DNA from: Clostridiales bacterium UBA2432 | GTDB lineage: Bacteria; Bacillota; Clostridia; Lachnospirales; Vallitaleaceae | Length of the DNA: 41,631 nt | NCBI GenBank assembly: GCA_002342805.1 | Contig: DDQW01000103.1 | Span: 1 to 41,631, forward strand | Direction: 5' to 3' | Part shown: positions 1 through 8,601 of the stretch, piece after piece | Layout of the letters: the number at the start of each line of letters is the position of its first letter | Numbering within the stretch: the first letter of the stretch is position 1 | The notes under the pieces: model-generated | Databases searched by the model: none | Told to the model about the DNA's origin: nothing | Seen by the model: only the letters and a program-made list of their open reading frames with translations | Program-made: the position numbers and the translations under genes

Positions 1-357
1 TTTATTGCTCATGACCTTTCTATGGTTAAGCATATCTCTGATCGAATAGGGGTTATGTATTTAGGTAATATGATGGAGATAGCTGAGAGTAATGAACTTT
101 ACAAAAATCCATGGCATCCGTATACAAAAGCCTTGTTGTCTTCAATTCCGATCCCTGATCCAAGAGCTAACAAAGATCAGCGGATTATTCTTGAAGGTGA
201 TGTAAAAAGCCCGATTAATCCAAAAGAGGGTTGCAGATTCAATTCAAGATGTAGATACTGTAAGGAAAAATGTAACCAAGTAACACCTGAATTGCGAGAA
301 ATTGCACCGGATCATTTTGTTGCATGTCATTTCGCAGAAGAAATCAACGGATTATAA
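1..357 (+). CDS. oppF: Oligopeptide ABC transporter ATP-binding protein, C-terminal part (5' truncated)
   Basis: This is the 3' end of a peptide-transporter ATPase, open from the first base in frame 1. It starts in the H-loop (FIAHDLSMVKHISDRI), so the Walker A, signature and Walker B motifs lie off the window. After the ATPase core comes the oligo_HPY extension, with NPWHPYTKALLSSIP and then a cysteine-rich tail (GCRFNSRCRYCKEKC and a later VACHF). That tail is characteristic of OppD/OppF/DppD/DppF and can hold an iron-sulfur cluster in some family members. The protein would energise uptake of peptides by the inner-membrane permeases. The next gene, 117 bases on, encodes the substrate-binding lipoprotein, which fits an opp operon with OppA last. 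OppF is favoured over OppD because it is the last ATPase before OppA, but the two cannot be separated firmly from a C-terminus. Confidence 0.88.
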   Translation, partial: FIAHDLSMVKHISDRIGVMYLGNMMEIAESNELYKNPWHPYTKALLSSIPIPDPRANKDQRIILEGDVKSPINPKEGCRFNSRCRYCKEKCNQVTPELREIAPDHFVACHFAEEINGL

Positions 358-426
358 TCAATATTTATTGTTATGCTTCTATTACAAATATAAAGGTATA
401 AACTTGTGCATAACAATTCATATATA

Positions 427-440
427 GTGACATAAGTCAC
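427..440. repeat. Short palindrome upstream of oppA (GTGAC-N4-GTCAC)
   Basis: A perfect 5-bp inverted repeat with a 4-base centre (GTGACATAAGTCAC) lies 33 bases before the oppA start. Its geometry resembles half-sites bound by CRP/FNR-family dimers, so it could be an operator for oppA. It is too short to be a terminator and has no T-run. The regulatory role is inference. Confidence 0.3.
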
Positions 441-473
441 GCGAAACTAAATGAAATAAAAGGAGGAAAACAA

Positions 474-2180
474 ATGAAAAAATTATTAGCAATGTTATTA
501 GTACTGACGTTATCTATTTCATTATTTGCAGCATGTAGCAATGATGATGCAAGTACAGGGACGACAGACACAAACGCAACAGATAGTGAGTCAACAGATA
601 GCGGTTCTACCGACAATGAGGCGACAGATGGAGATACAGACAGCGGTGCAGCTTCAGGAAGCATTCTTCGTTGGAATGTTGGAGCTGACCCAAAAACTCT
701 TGATCCGGGCTTAAATGGTGCCAGTGATGGTGGAGACGTCATTAATCAAACTTTTGAAGGTCTTGTAAGAGAAAAAAGTGGTGTTATTTATCCTGGGATT
801 GCTGAAACTTGGGAAGTATCAGAAGATGGATTAACAGTAACATTTAACCTAAGAGAATCAAAATGGTCAGATGGTTCTGACTTAACAGCTCATGACTTCG
901 TATATTCATGGAAGCGTGGAATGGATCCTGCTACAGCATCTGAGTATTCATGGATTTGGGAATATACAAATATCAAAGGTGCTTATGAAGCTGTTTATGA
1001 TGGTGGATCATTAGACGACGTTGGTGTACGTGCTGAAGATGATCAAACACTTGTTGTTGAATTAAATTCTCCAACAGACTATATCGTTAGTTTACTTTCG
1101 TTCTACCACTTTATGCCTGTAAAACAATCTTCAGTAGAAGCTAAAGCAGACGGTGCTTGGGCAAAGGATGCAGAAGTTGTTGTATCTAACGGACCGTTTA
1201 CTTTAACTTCATACACAATTGGTGAAGGATTAACATTAGAGAAAAACCCAAATTACTGGGATGCTGAAAATGTATCTCTTGAGGGAATGGAAGTTGTCTT
1301 TATTGATGAACATTCAACGGCATACCAAGCTTATGAAGGTGGCGAATTATTAGCAATTCCAGAAGTTCCTACTGCAGAGGTATCACGTTTAATTGCAGAA
1401 GATCCTAACTTCTATGTATTTGCCTTACTTGGAACGTACTACTATAACTTTAACCTTGATCTTGACATTTGGGCAGACCAACGTGTTCGACGTGCATTAA
1501 CACTTGCTATCGACCGTGAGATGATTACCGAAACATTGGGTGCCGGTCAGATTCCTGCAACTGGTTTTGTGCCAGAAGGTTTCTTAGATCATAATGGTGA
1601 TGACTTTGCCTTAAATGCAGGCGACTATGGAATTCCTACTGACGGAAGTGGTGTAGAAGAAGCACAAGCATTACTTGCAGAAGCTGGATATCCAAATGGT
1701 GAAGGTTTCCCAGAATTTACAATTTTATACAATACAGGTGAAGGTCATCAAAAAGTGGCTGAATTAGTTCAAGAAATGTATAAAACAAATCTTGGTCTTA
1801 ATGTAAGTTTAGAAAACCAAGAATGGGCTGTATTCCAAGATACACGTAAAGTCGGTGACTACCAAATGTCTCGTGGTGGTTGGTTAACAGACTTTATGGA
1901 TCCAATGGGTCTTTTAAGTATCTTTACACAAGGAAATGCATACAATGATCCAAACTACGCAAATGACGAGTTTGATGAATTGATTGCAAATGCCAACTTA
2001 ACACGTGGAGAAGAGCATTTCAATTATTTATATGAAGCACAAGATATCTTAATGACTGAATTACCAATCGTACCTGTATATTACTATACAGACAAATGGT
2101 TGATTTCGGAAAAAGTACAAGGATGGGACCGTTCTGTACTTGGTACTATCGACTTTACACAAGCTACAATTGTTGAGTAA
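474..2180 (+). CDS. oppA: Oligopeptide ABC transporter substrate-binding lipoprotein
   Basis: This 568-residue extracellular solute-binding protein is of the SBP_bac_5 (peptide/OppA) family. The N-terminus is a lipoprotein signal (positively charged MKK, hydrophobic stretch, lipobox LFAAC) with the lipidated cysteine at residue 21. A 40-residue Asp/Ser/Thr-rich linker follows, typical of a surface tether, and then the binding domain with the family's opening pattern (ADPKTLDPGLN) and a YNFNLD...RVRRALTLAIDRE core near residues 320-345. The length is normal for OppA. The start is fixed by an AAAGGAGG ribosome binding site about 7 bases before the ATG. It captures peptides outside the membrane and hands them to the permeases energised by the upstream ATPase. 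A strong hairpin terminator follows, so it is the last gene of the operon. Exact peptide specificity cannot be read from sequence. Confidence 0.93.
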   Translation: MKKLLAMLLVLTLSISLFAACSNDDASTGTTDTNATDSESTDSGSTDNEATDGDTDSGAASGSILRWNVGADPKTLDPGLNGASDGGDVINQTFEGLVREKSGVIYPGIAETWEVSEDGLTVTFNLRESKWSDGSDLTAHDFVYSWKRGMDPATASEYSWIWEYTNIKGAYEAVYDGGSLDDVGVRAEDDQTLVVELNSPTDYIVSLLSFYHFMPVKQSSVEAKADGAWAKDAEVVVSNGPFTLTSYTIGEGLTLEKNPNYWDAENVSLEGMEVVFIDEHSTAYQAYEGGELLAIPEVPTAEVSRLIAEDPNFYVFALLGTYYYNFNLDLDIWADQRVRRALTLAIDREMITETLGAGQIPATGFVPEGFLDHNGDDFALNAGDYGIPTDGSGVEEAQALLAEAGYPNGEGFPEFTILYNTGEGHQKVAELVQEMYKTNLGLNVSLENQEWAVFQDTRKVGDYQMSRGGWLTDFMDPMGLLSIFTQGNAYNDPNYANDEFDELIANANLTRGEEHFNYLYEAQDILMTELPIVPVYYYTDKWLISEKVQGWDRSVLGTIDFTQATIVE

Positions 2181-2210
2181 GTATATAGTAGTGTAATTAT
2201 CAAACATGAC

Positions 2211-2253
2211 AACAAAGGGATATGCTCCAAGGGGAGTCATATCCCTTTGTTTT
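2211..2253 (+). terminator. Intrinsic terminator after oppA
   Basis: A perfect 14-bp stem (AACAAAGGGATATG, 2211-2224, pairing with 2238-2251) has a CTCC/GGAG-containing loop and a short T-run. It ends the opp operon and separates it from tig. Confidence 0.9.
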
Positions 2254-2311
2254 ACAAAAGTATTAAGAAGGTATTAAAATATAATATACGCTAGCTTTCT
2301 GTAGAACGGTG

Positions 2312-2320
2312 TGTTATAAT
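2312..2320 (+). promoter_or_regulatory. Extended -10 promoter for tig
   Basis: TGTTATAAT is a perfect -10 with the TGn extension, 68 bases before the tig start and downstream of the oppA terminator. No convincing -35 hexamer lies 16-18 bases upstream, which is tolerable for an extended -10. A small GGCCT-AA-AGGCC hairpin (2340-2351) falls in the predicted leader. Confidence 0.6.
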
Positions 2321-2388
2321 GTGTTAATGGTTTAAGATGGGCCTAAAGGCCTTGAATATAGAGTGTTACAAGGAGGAAACGTTAAATA

Positions 2389-3675
2389 ATGAGTACAAAA
2401 GTTGAAAAACTCGAAAACAGTATGGTGAAACTAACAATTGAAGTTAGTTCAGATGCCTTTGAAAAAGGTTTGAATCACGCGTATAACAAGAACAAAAAGT
2501 CAATTCAAATCCCTGGATTTCGTAAGGGAAAAGCTCCACGAAAATTAATTGAAAAAACATATGGTGTTGGTGTGTTTTATGAAGATGCAGCAAATTACTG
2601 TATTCCGGATGCATATGACAAAGCAGTTGAAGAAGAAGGATTAGAAGTTGTATCACGCCCTGAGATTGATGTTGAGCAAATCGAATCCGGAAAACCTTTT
2701 ATTTTCACAGCAGAAGTTGCAGTTAAGCCAGAAGTGACATTAGGCGAATACAAAGGATTAGAAGCGACAAAAGATCCGGTTGAAGTAACCGATGAAGAAG
2801 TTGAAAAAGAAATTGATTCTGTACGTGAACAAAATTCACGTCTTGTGGATGTAACAGATCGCGGAATTGAAATGGATGATCAAGTAAATATTGACTTTGA
2901 CGGATATGTAGATGGTGAAGCTTTCGAAGGTGGTAAAGCTGAAGGTTATGATCTTACAATCGGTTCAAATTCATTTATTGACACATTTGAAGAACAATTA
3001 GTTGGTAAAAATATCGATGAAGAATTCGAAGTTGAAGTGACTTTCCCTGAAGATTATCATGTTGATGATTTAAAAGGTAAACCTGCAACATTCAAAGTGA
3101 AGGTTAATGGAATTAAGGTAAAGGAATTACCTGAGCTTGATGATGAATTAGCAAAAGATGTTTCCGAATTTGATACATTAGAAGAATACAAAGCAAGTAT
3201 CAAAGAAAAATTGGCTGAATCTAAAGAAAACGCATCAACAGCGAAATTAAAAGATGAATTGCTTGACCAAGTGATTGAAAATGCGACGATAGAATTGCCT
3301 GAGCCTATGGTTGAATTAGAAGCTGAGAATATGACCTATGATATGGCGCAACGTTTACAATATCAAGGTTTATCTATAGAGCAGTATTTCCAATACACAG
3401 GACAAAATATGGAAACACTTAAAGCAAGTATGAAGCCGGAAGCTGAGAAAAAGATTAAGGCTCGTCTTGTATTAGAAGCAATCGCTGCTACAGAGAATTT
3501 AGAAGCATCTGATGATGATGTAGAAGCTGAAATCACAAAAATGGCAGAAATGTATAACATGGAAGTAGACAAAATCAAAGAAACAATTGGTGATGATGAA
3601 AAAGATTCAATTAAACAGGATCTGTTAAACCAAAAGGCATATGACTTAATTGTAGAAGTTGCAAAAGTCAACTAG
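2389..3675 (+). CDS. tig: Trigger factor, ribosome-associated chaperone and peptidyl-prolyl isomerase
   Basis: This 428-residue protein is a full-length trigger factor. The N-terminal ribosome-binding domain carries the signature loop GFRKGKAP (residues 43-50) that docks next to ribosomal protein L23. A central FKBP-type PPIase domain spans roughly residues 150-245 (VNIDFDGYVDGEAFEGGKAEGY and later FPEDYHVDDLKGKPATF), and a helical SurA-like C-terminal arm completes it. It binds nascent chains at the exit tunnel and speeds proline isomerisation. The start is set by an AAGGAGG site upstream of ATG. It opens the tig-clpP-clpX-lon block, a common Bacillota arrangement joining folding and degradation. 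The clpP ribosome binding site follows directly, so tig, clpP and clpX are probably co-transcribed. Confidence 0.98.
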   Translation: MSTKVEKLENSMVKLTIEVSSDAFEKGLNHAYNKNKKSIQIPGFRKGKAPRKLIEKTYGVGVFYEDAANYCIPDAYDKAVEEEGLEVVSRPEIDVEQIESGKPFIFTAEVAVKPEVTLGEYKGLEATKDPVEVTDEEVEKEIDSVREQNSRLVDVTDRGIEMDDQVNIDFDGYVDGEAFEGGKAEGYDLTIGSNSFIDTFEEQLVGKNIDEEFEVEVTFPEDYHVDDLKGKPATFKVKVNGIKVKELPELDDELAKDVSEFDTLEEYKASIKEKLAESKENASTAKLKDELLDQVIENATIELPEPMVELEAENMTYDMAQRLQYQGLSIEQYFQYTGQNMETLKASMKPEAEKKIKARLVLEAIAATENLEASDDDVEAEITKMAEMYNMEVDKIKETIGDDEKDSIKQDLLNQKAYDLIVEVAKVN

Positions 3676-3692
3676 ATTTAGGAGGTGTGCGT

Positions 3693-4274
3693 ATGGCTTT
3701 AGTCCCTTACGTCATTGAACAGACGAGTCGTGGAGAAAGATCCTATGATATTTTCTCAAGACTATTAAAAGAACGCATCATATTTTTGGGTGAAGAAGTG
3801 AATGATACAACAGCGAGTTTAATTGTAGCTCAGTTGTTATTTTTAGAAGCGGATGATCCAGATAAAGATATACATTTATATATTAATAGCCCAGGCGGTT
3901 CTATTACGGCAGGTATGGCTATTTATGATACGATGCAACACATAAAACCGGATGTATCAACAATTTGTGTAGGTATGGCGGCGAGTATGGGTGCGTTTTT
4001 ACTTGCAGGTGGACAAAAAGGTAAACGATTTGCTTTACCCCATTCTGAAGTAATGATTCATCAACCACTTGGTGGTATGCAAGGGCAAGCAAGTGATATT
4101 AAAATTCATGCAGATCGAATTATTGAGATGCGAAAAATGTTAAACGAGCTCTTAGCAGAAAACACAGGACAAGATCTTGAGACGATTGAGAGAGACACAG
4201 AAAGAGATAATTTCTTGTCAGCTGATCGTGCCAAAGAATATGGATTAATTGATAAGGTAATTAACAAACGGTAA
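3693..4274 (+). CDS. clpP: ATP-dependent Clp protease proteolytic subunit
   Basis: This 193-residue serine peptidase (family S14) is the proteolytic chamber of Clp proteases. The catalytic triad is intact: Ser98 in GMAASMGAF, His123 in EVMIHQPLGG and Asp172 in TERDNF. The NSPGGS strand (residues 65-70) that lines the substrate groove is also present. A GTG six bases earlier is in frame, but it touches the AGGAGG ribosome binding site; the ATG at 3693 has a 7-base spacing and gives the standard MALVPYVIEQT start. ClpP forms two stacked heptamers that degrade proteins unfolded by the ClpX encoded 18 bases downstream. It is a cytoplasmic housekeeping enzyme. Confidence 0.98.
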   Translation: MALVPYVIEQTSRGERSYDIFSRLLKERIIFLGEEVNDTTASLIVAQLLFLEADDPDKDIHLYINSPGGSITAGMAIYDTMQHIKPDVSTICVGMAASMGAFLLAGGQKGKRFALPHSEVMIHQPLGGMQGQASDIKIHADRIIEMRKMLNELLAENTGQDLETIERDTERDNFLSADRAKEYGLIDKVINKR

Positions 4275-4292
4275 CCGAAAGTTGGTGACAAT

Positions 4293-5600
4293 ATGCCGAA
4301 TAAGTATGAAGATAAAAAGCAGTTACGCTGTTCTTTTTGTCATAAGCCGCAAGATCAAGTTCGAAAACTGATTGCCGGCCCCAATGTATACATATGTGAT
4401 GAGTGTATTGAATTATGTTCCGAGATTATTGAAGAAGAGTTTAGTCAAATTGCAGAAGCAGTGGATTTAACAGATTTACCTAAGCCAATTGAGATTAAGC
4501 ATTTCCTAGATGAGTATGTCATCGGACAAGAAAATGCAAAGAAAGCACTAGCTGTAGCTGTGTATAATCACTATAAACGAATCAATGCAGATAATCTTGC
4601 AGATGATGTTGAATTACAAAAAAGTAATGTGCTATTTGTAGGTCCTACAGGATCTGGAAAAACATTATTGGCACAGACATTAGCTAAAATGTTGAATGTT
4701 CCGTTTGCGATTGCAGATGCAACATCATTAACCGAAGCCGGATATGTCGGAGAAGACGTTGAAAATATTCTGTTAAAGATTATTCAGGCGGCGGATTTTG
4801 ATATTGAGCGAGCAGAACGTGGAATTATCTATATTGATGAGATTGATAAGATTGCACGTAAGTCAGAGAATCCTTCAATAACACGTGATGTAAGTGGCGA
4901 AGGTGTTCAACAAGCATTATTAAAAATTCTTGAAGGAACTGTTGCATCTGTTCCTCCTCAAGGTGGAAGAAAACATCCGCATCAAGAATTTATTCAGATT
5001 GATACAACAAACATCCTGTTTATCTGCGCCGGAGCATTTGATGGATTAGAATCCATTATTGAACAACGCACCGGAACAACTTCCATGGGATTTGGAGCAG
5101 AGATTGAAAGCAAGAAAAATATTGAAATCGGAGAAATCCTTAAAAAACTGTCTCCGGAAGACTTAATCAAGTATGGTCTTATCCCTGAATTTGTCGGACG
5201 TGTTCCGATTAGTGTAGGTTTAGAAAATCTTGATGAAGATGCTATGGTTCGTATATTAACAGAACCTAAAAACTCTTTAGTGAAGCAATATAAAGTCACT
5301 TTTGATATGGATGATGTTGAATTAGAGTTTGAAGAAGAAGCCTTAAGAGCAATAGCAAGAAAAGCATTAAATCGTAAGACAGGAGCAAGGGGACTACGTG
5401 CTATTTTGGAAGAGATTATGATGGACATTATGTTCACAATTCCTTCAGATGACACAATTGGTCAGTGTATTATAACACGCGCAACTGTTGAAGAGGGTGC
5501 TACGCCAACCATTGTTTCGAATGAAAATCTTAAAGAAATGAAACAAAGTGCAGGTAATAAAAAGCGATTGCTTAAGAAGAACGAACATGAAACAGCATAA
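4293..5600 (+). CDS. clpX: ATP-dependent Clp protease ATP-binding subunit ClpX
   Basis: This 435-residue AAA+ unfoldase selects substrates and threads them into ClpP. The N-terminal C4 zinc-binding domain has Cys13, Cys16, Cys35 and Cys38. The AAA+ core shows Walker A GPTGSGKT (117-124), the GYVG pore loop (150-153), Walker B IIYIDEIDK (178-186) and the RKH loop (226-228). The loop that docks into ClpP reads MGF (265-267) where the usual motif is IGF, a conservative change. The arginine finger region VGRVPI and a small C-terminal domain follow. The ribosome binding site is weak (GGTGA), so translation may be coupled to clpP, 18 bases upstream. A terminator-like hairpin follows within 35 bases of the stop. 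Confidence 0.98.
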   Translation: MPNKYEDKKQLRCSFCHKPQDQVRKLIAGPNVYICDECIELCSEIIEEEFSQIAEAVDLTDLPKPIEIKHFLDEYVIGQENAKKALAVAVYNHYKRINADNLADDVELQKSNVLFVGPTGSGKTLLAQTLAKMLNVPFAIADATSLTEAGYVGEDVENILLKIIQAADFDIERAERGIIYIDEIDKIARKSENPSITRDVSGEGVQQALLKILEGTVASVPPQGGRKHPHQEFIQIDTTNILFICAGAFDGLESIIEQRTGTTSMGFGAEIESKKNIEIGEILKKLSPEDLIKYGLIPEFVGRVPISVGLENLDEDAMVRILTEPKNSLVKQYKVTFDMDDVELEFEEEALRAIARKALNRKTGARGLRAILEEIMMDIMFTIPSDDTIGQCIITRATVEEGATPTIVSNENLKEMKQSAGNKKRLLKKNEHETA

Positions 5601-5634
5601 ATAAGATATTAAGCGAAGTAGAATGGCTTAGATA

Positions 5635-5662
5635 AAACCCTTGCATTTATGCAAGGGTTTTT
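5635..5662 (+). terminator. Intrinsic terminator between clpX and lon, within the lon leader
   Basis: A perfect 11-bp stem (AAACCCTTGCA, 5635-5645, with 5650-5660) has a 4-base loop and runs straight into T residues. It ends 22 bases before the lon start. I see no clear promoter between this hairpin and lon, so lon transcripts probably pass through it. It may act as a partial terminator or attenuator. Confidence 0.85.
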
Positions 5663-5684
5663 AAATGAAGTAATGGAGGATGCT

Positions 5685-8018
5685 ATGAATAGAATGAATT
5701 TACCAATTTTATCATTAAGAGGCGTCAACGTATTTCCCAAAATGTTTTTACATTTTGATGCAAAACGATCGACATCGGTTGCAGCCCTTGATGAAGCAAT
5801 GAATAAAGATCAAATTCTATTTGTTGTTGCACAAAAAGATGCAAGTATTGAAGATGTTGATGTAGAAACTGATATCTATTCAGTTGGAACGATAGTTAAA
5901 ATTAAACAAATTGTAAAACTACCCGGAGGGGTTTCAAGAGTCTTAGTTGAAGGAATCCATCGTGGAAAAATTATCTCTATCGAAAAACATAAACTATATC
6001 CCTTAGGAACCATTGATCCAATTGAAAGTGAAGAAAAAGATTTTTCAAAAGCTGAGACTGAAGCAATAATCGGAATGGCAATGGATATTTTAAAGGAATT
6101 TAAACGTCTAAATCCCAAAATGTCTCAAGAAACCATTGATTCATTGCAAAAAATCAAAAAAGTAGGCTTGTTAGCCGATTCGATGACGACGCATCTTATT
6201 AAATCGCTTGAAAACAAACAACGTATTTTAGAAGAAATTGATGAAGAAATCCGTATGCAACTTGTTATTCGGATTTTAAATAATGAGCTTGAAATTGCTC
6301 GAATTCAACGTGACCTGCATCGCAAAGTAAAAAGCACAATCGATCAAAATCAAAAAGAGTACTATCTGCGAGAGCAGTTAAAAGTTATTCAATCTGAGCT
6401 GGGTGATCAAGTGGATATTGGTGAAGAGATTGAAGAATATAAAGAAGCAGTGCGTACATTAAATGCAAGTGAACAGGTAAAGGAAAAAATATCAAAAGAA
6501 ATAAATCGATTACGTAAAATGAATATGAGTTCGGCTGAAAGTGCCGTCATTCGAAATTATATTGATTGTATGCTAGATATGCCTTGGAATACCATGACAG
6601 AAGAACAGATTGATCTAAATAAAGCGCATGATATTTTAGAGGCAGACCACTATGGGCTTCAGAAGGTAAAAGAACGTGTACTTGAACATTTAGCTGTTCG
6701 TAAGATGACAGAGGATGGTAGCGCGCCGATTATTTGTCTTGTGGGCCCCCCTGGGACAGGTAAGACCTCGATTGCAAAATCGATTGCATCTTCACTGAAT
6801 CGAAAATATGTACGCATATCTTTGGGAGGCGTTCGAGATGAAGCAGAGATTCGAGGGCATCGACGTACCTATATCGGAGCCATGCCTGGACGATTAGTGA
6901 GTGGGCTTCGTCAAGCTGGCACCAGCAATCCCCTAATTTTACTTGATGAAATTGACAAGATGAGTAGTGACTTTAAGGGTGACCCAAGTTCGGCATTATT
7001 AGAAGTTCTTGACAGCGAGCAAAATCATCAATTTAGAGATCATTATATTGAGGTTCCAGTGGATTTGTCAAAAGCTATTTTTGTAGCAACAGCCAATTCC
7101 TTAAGAACAATACCAAGACCTTTATTAGATCGATTGGAAATCATTGAAGTTGCAAGCTATACAGAAAATGAAAAATATCATATTGCCGTAGAATATCTTA
7201 TCCCTAAGCAACTTGAAAAACATGGTCTTGCAAAAAGTCGACTAAAGATTAAGGACGATGCATTACGTCGAATCATCAATGAATATACGCGGGAATCCGG
7301 AGTTCGTCAACTTGAACGACGTATCGGAGAAGTTTGCAGAAAAGCAACAAAAACATTTTTAATGAACAACAAAAAAACATTAACAGTCAGTGCGAAAAGC
7401 TTAGAAAAAATATTAGGGATTCCGAAATTTACGTATGAGATGAAGCTTACTGAGCCACAGATTGGCGTTGCACGAGGGTTAGCATGGACAGAAATGGGAG
7501 GTGATACCCTTTCTATTGAAGTCACAGTTATGCCTGGGACAGGTAAATTCCAAATTACCGGTCGTATTGGTGATGTAATGAAAGAATCTGCATCAGCAGC
7601 CGTAAGTTATATTCGTTCAAAAAGCGAAGCGTTTAAATTGCCTGAAGATTTTTATGAAAAGAAAGATATTCATATCCATATACCGGAGGGAGCCGTGCCA
7701 AAGGATGGACCATCAGCAGGAATAACTCTTGTTACAGCAATTATATCTGCATTAACCAATAAACCGATTCGTAATGATCTTGCCATGACAGGTGAAGTAA
7801 CTTTGAGGGGACGCGTTCTAGCGATTGGTGGACTCAAAGAGAAGATATTAGCAGCTAAGCGTGCAGGAATTTTTGAAGTCATTGTTCCAAATGATAATCG
7901 CCGACATGTATCTGAGCTAGATCAAGAAGTGATTGAGAATATGACCATTCATTATGTTAAGGAAGTTGATGAAGTCATTAAGCTAGCCTTTGCAGTGCAA
8001 GAGGAAGATAGGAGTTAA
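5685..8018 (+). CDS. lon: ATP-dependent protease Lon (LonA type)
   Basis: This 777-residue protein has complete LonA architecture: an N-terminal substrate-binding domain (about 1-200), coiled-coil helices (to about 300), an AAA+ module with Walker A GPPGTGKT (354-361) and Walker B LILLDEID, and a C-terminal S16 peptidase domain. The catalytic dyad is Ser677 in PKDGPSAG and Lys720 in GGLKEK. It degrades damaged and regulatory proteins in the cytoplasm. The reading frame stays open 12 codons further upstream, but that ATG (5649) lies in the loop of a terminator hairpin and lacks a ribosome binding site. The ATG at 5685 follows GGAGG by 5 bases and gives the expected N-terminus. The engB start is one base after the lon stop, so the two are translationally linked. 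Confidence 0.97.
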   Translation: MNRMNLPILSLRGVNVFPKMFLHFDAKRSTSVAALDEAMNKDQILFVVAQKDASIEDVDVETDIYSVGTIVKIKQIVKLPGGVSRVLVEGIHRGKIISIEKHKLYPLGTIDPIESEEKDFSKAETEAIIGMAMDILKEFKRLNPKMSQETIDSLQKIKKVGLLADSMTTHLIKSLENKQRILEEIDEEIRMQLVIRILNNELEIARIQRDLHRKVKSTIDQNQKEYYLREQLKVIQSELGDQVDIGEEIEEYKEAVRTLNASEQVKEKISKEINRLRKMNMSSAESAVIRNYIDCMLDMPWNTMTEEQIDLNKAHDILEADHYGLQKVKERVLEHLAVRKMTEDGSAPIICLVGPPGTGKTSIAKSIASSLNRKYVRISLGGVRDEAEIRGHRRTYIGAMPGRLVSGLRQAGTSNPLILLDEIDKMSSDFKGDPSSALLEVLDSEQNHQFRDHYIEVPVDLSKAIFVATANSLRTIPRPLLDRLEIIEVASYTENEKYHIAVEYLIPKQLEKHGLAKSRLKIKDDALRRIINEYTRESGVRQLERRIGEVCRKATKTFLMNNKKTLTVSAKSLEKILGIPKFTYEMKLTEPQIGVARGLAWTEMGGDTLSIEVTVMPGTGKFQITGRIGDVMKESASAAVSYIRSKSEAFKLPEDFYEKKDIHIHIPEGAVPKDGPSAGITLVTAIISALTNKPIRNDLAMTGEVTLRGRVLAIGGLKEKILAAKRAGIFEVIVPNDNRRHVSELDQEVIENMTIHYVKEVDEVIKLAFAVQEEDRS

Positions 8019-8019
8019 G

Positions 8020-8601
8020 ATGAATGTACAAAATGTGTATTTAGAAGCCGTTGGAGTCAAGTTTGAACAATATCCAACAAGTGGTTTGCCGGAAATAGCC
8101 TTTGCCGGGAAATCCAACGTAGGAAAGTCATCCCTTCTTAACGGATTGATAAATCGAAAAAAATTAGCAAGAACATCAGGACAACCGGGAAAGACACAAA
8201 CGATTAATTTTTACAATGTAGAAGAAAAGCTCTATTTAGTTGACTTACCAGGATACGGATATGCAAGGGTTGCAAAATCCGACAGAGAGCGATGGGCAAA
8301 AATCATTGAAGATTATCTTCATCAGAGAGAGACATTAAAACAAGTGGTTCTGTTGGTTGATGGACGTCATGAGCCGAGTAATAATGATCAAATGATGATG
8401 GACTGGATTAAAAGCTTTGGATACGATCCGTTGGTTATTGCAACTAAAATGGATAAATTAAAACGTAGTCAACATGGAAAAGCAATTAAGACCATTGCAA
8501 AAACGCTCAACGTTAAATCAAGTCATATTTTACCGTTTTCGGCAGTAACCAAGGATGGTAAAGATCAAATATGGGAAGCCTTAAGTCAAATCCTCCAATA
8601 G
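8020..8601 (+). CDS. engB: Ribosome biogenesis GTP-binding protein EngB/YsxC
   Basis: This 193-residue TrmE-Era-type GTPase is needed for large-subunit assembly. G1 is GKSNVGKS (30-37), G2 lies around TINFYN, G3 is DLPGYG (75-80) and G4 is TKMD (142-145), with SAVTKDG near the C-terminus as G5. The length matches the family. The chosen ATG lies one base after the lon stop and is preceded by TAGGAG; a longer in-frame start inside lon would add ten unlikely residues. The lon-engB pairing is conserved in Bacillota. The gene ends tail-to-tail with the minus-strand DUF4364-like gene, overlapping it by 21 bases, and no terminator hairpin is visible at the junction. Confidence 0.97.
   Translation: MNVQNVYLEAVGVKFEQYPTSGLPEIAFAGKSNVGKSSLLNGLINRKKLARTSGQPGKTQTINFYNVEEKLYLVDLPGYGYARVAKSDRERWAKIIEDYLHQRETLKQVVLLVDGRHEPSNNDQMMMDWIKSFGYDPLVIATKMDKLKRSQHGKAIKTIAKTLNVKSSHILPFSAVTKDGKDQIWEALSQILQ

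Noticed and set aside
549..660. Repeat element in the start of oppA
   Set aside because: The apparent repetition is the low-complexity Asp/Ser/Thr linker of a lipoprotein, not a DNA repeat.
3687..3692. GTG start for clpP
   Set aside because: Only one base separates it from AGGAGG; ATG 3693 is properly spaced and matches the usual MALVPYVIEQT start.
4994..5455. 153-codon minus-strand ORF inside clpX
   Set aside because: It is antisense to conserved AAA+ sequence, serine/isoleucine-rich as expected from mirrored codons, and has no ribosome binding site or homology.
5649..5684. Upstream in-frame ATG extending lon by 12 codons
   Set aside because: It lies in the loop of a terminator hairpin with no ribosome binding site; ATG 5685 has GGAGG at good spacing and gives the family N-terminus.
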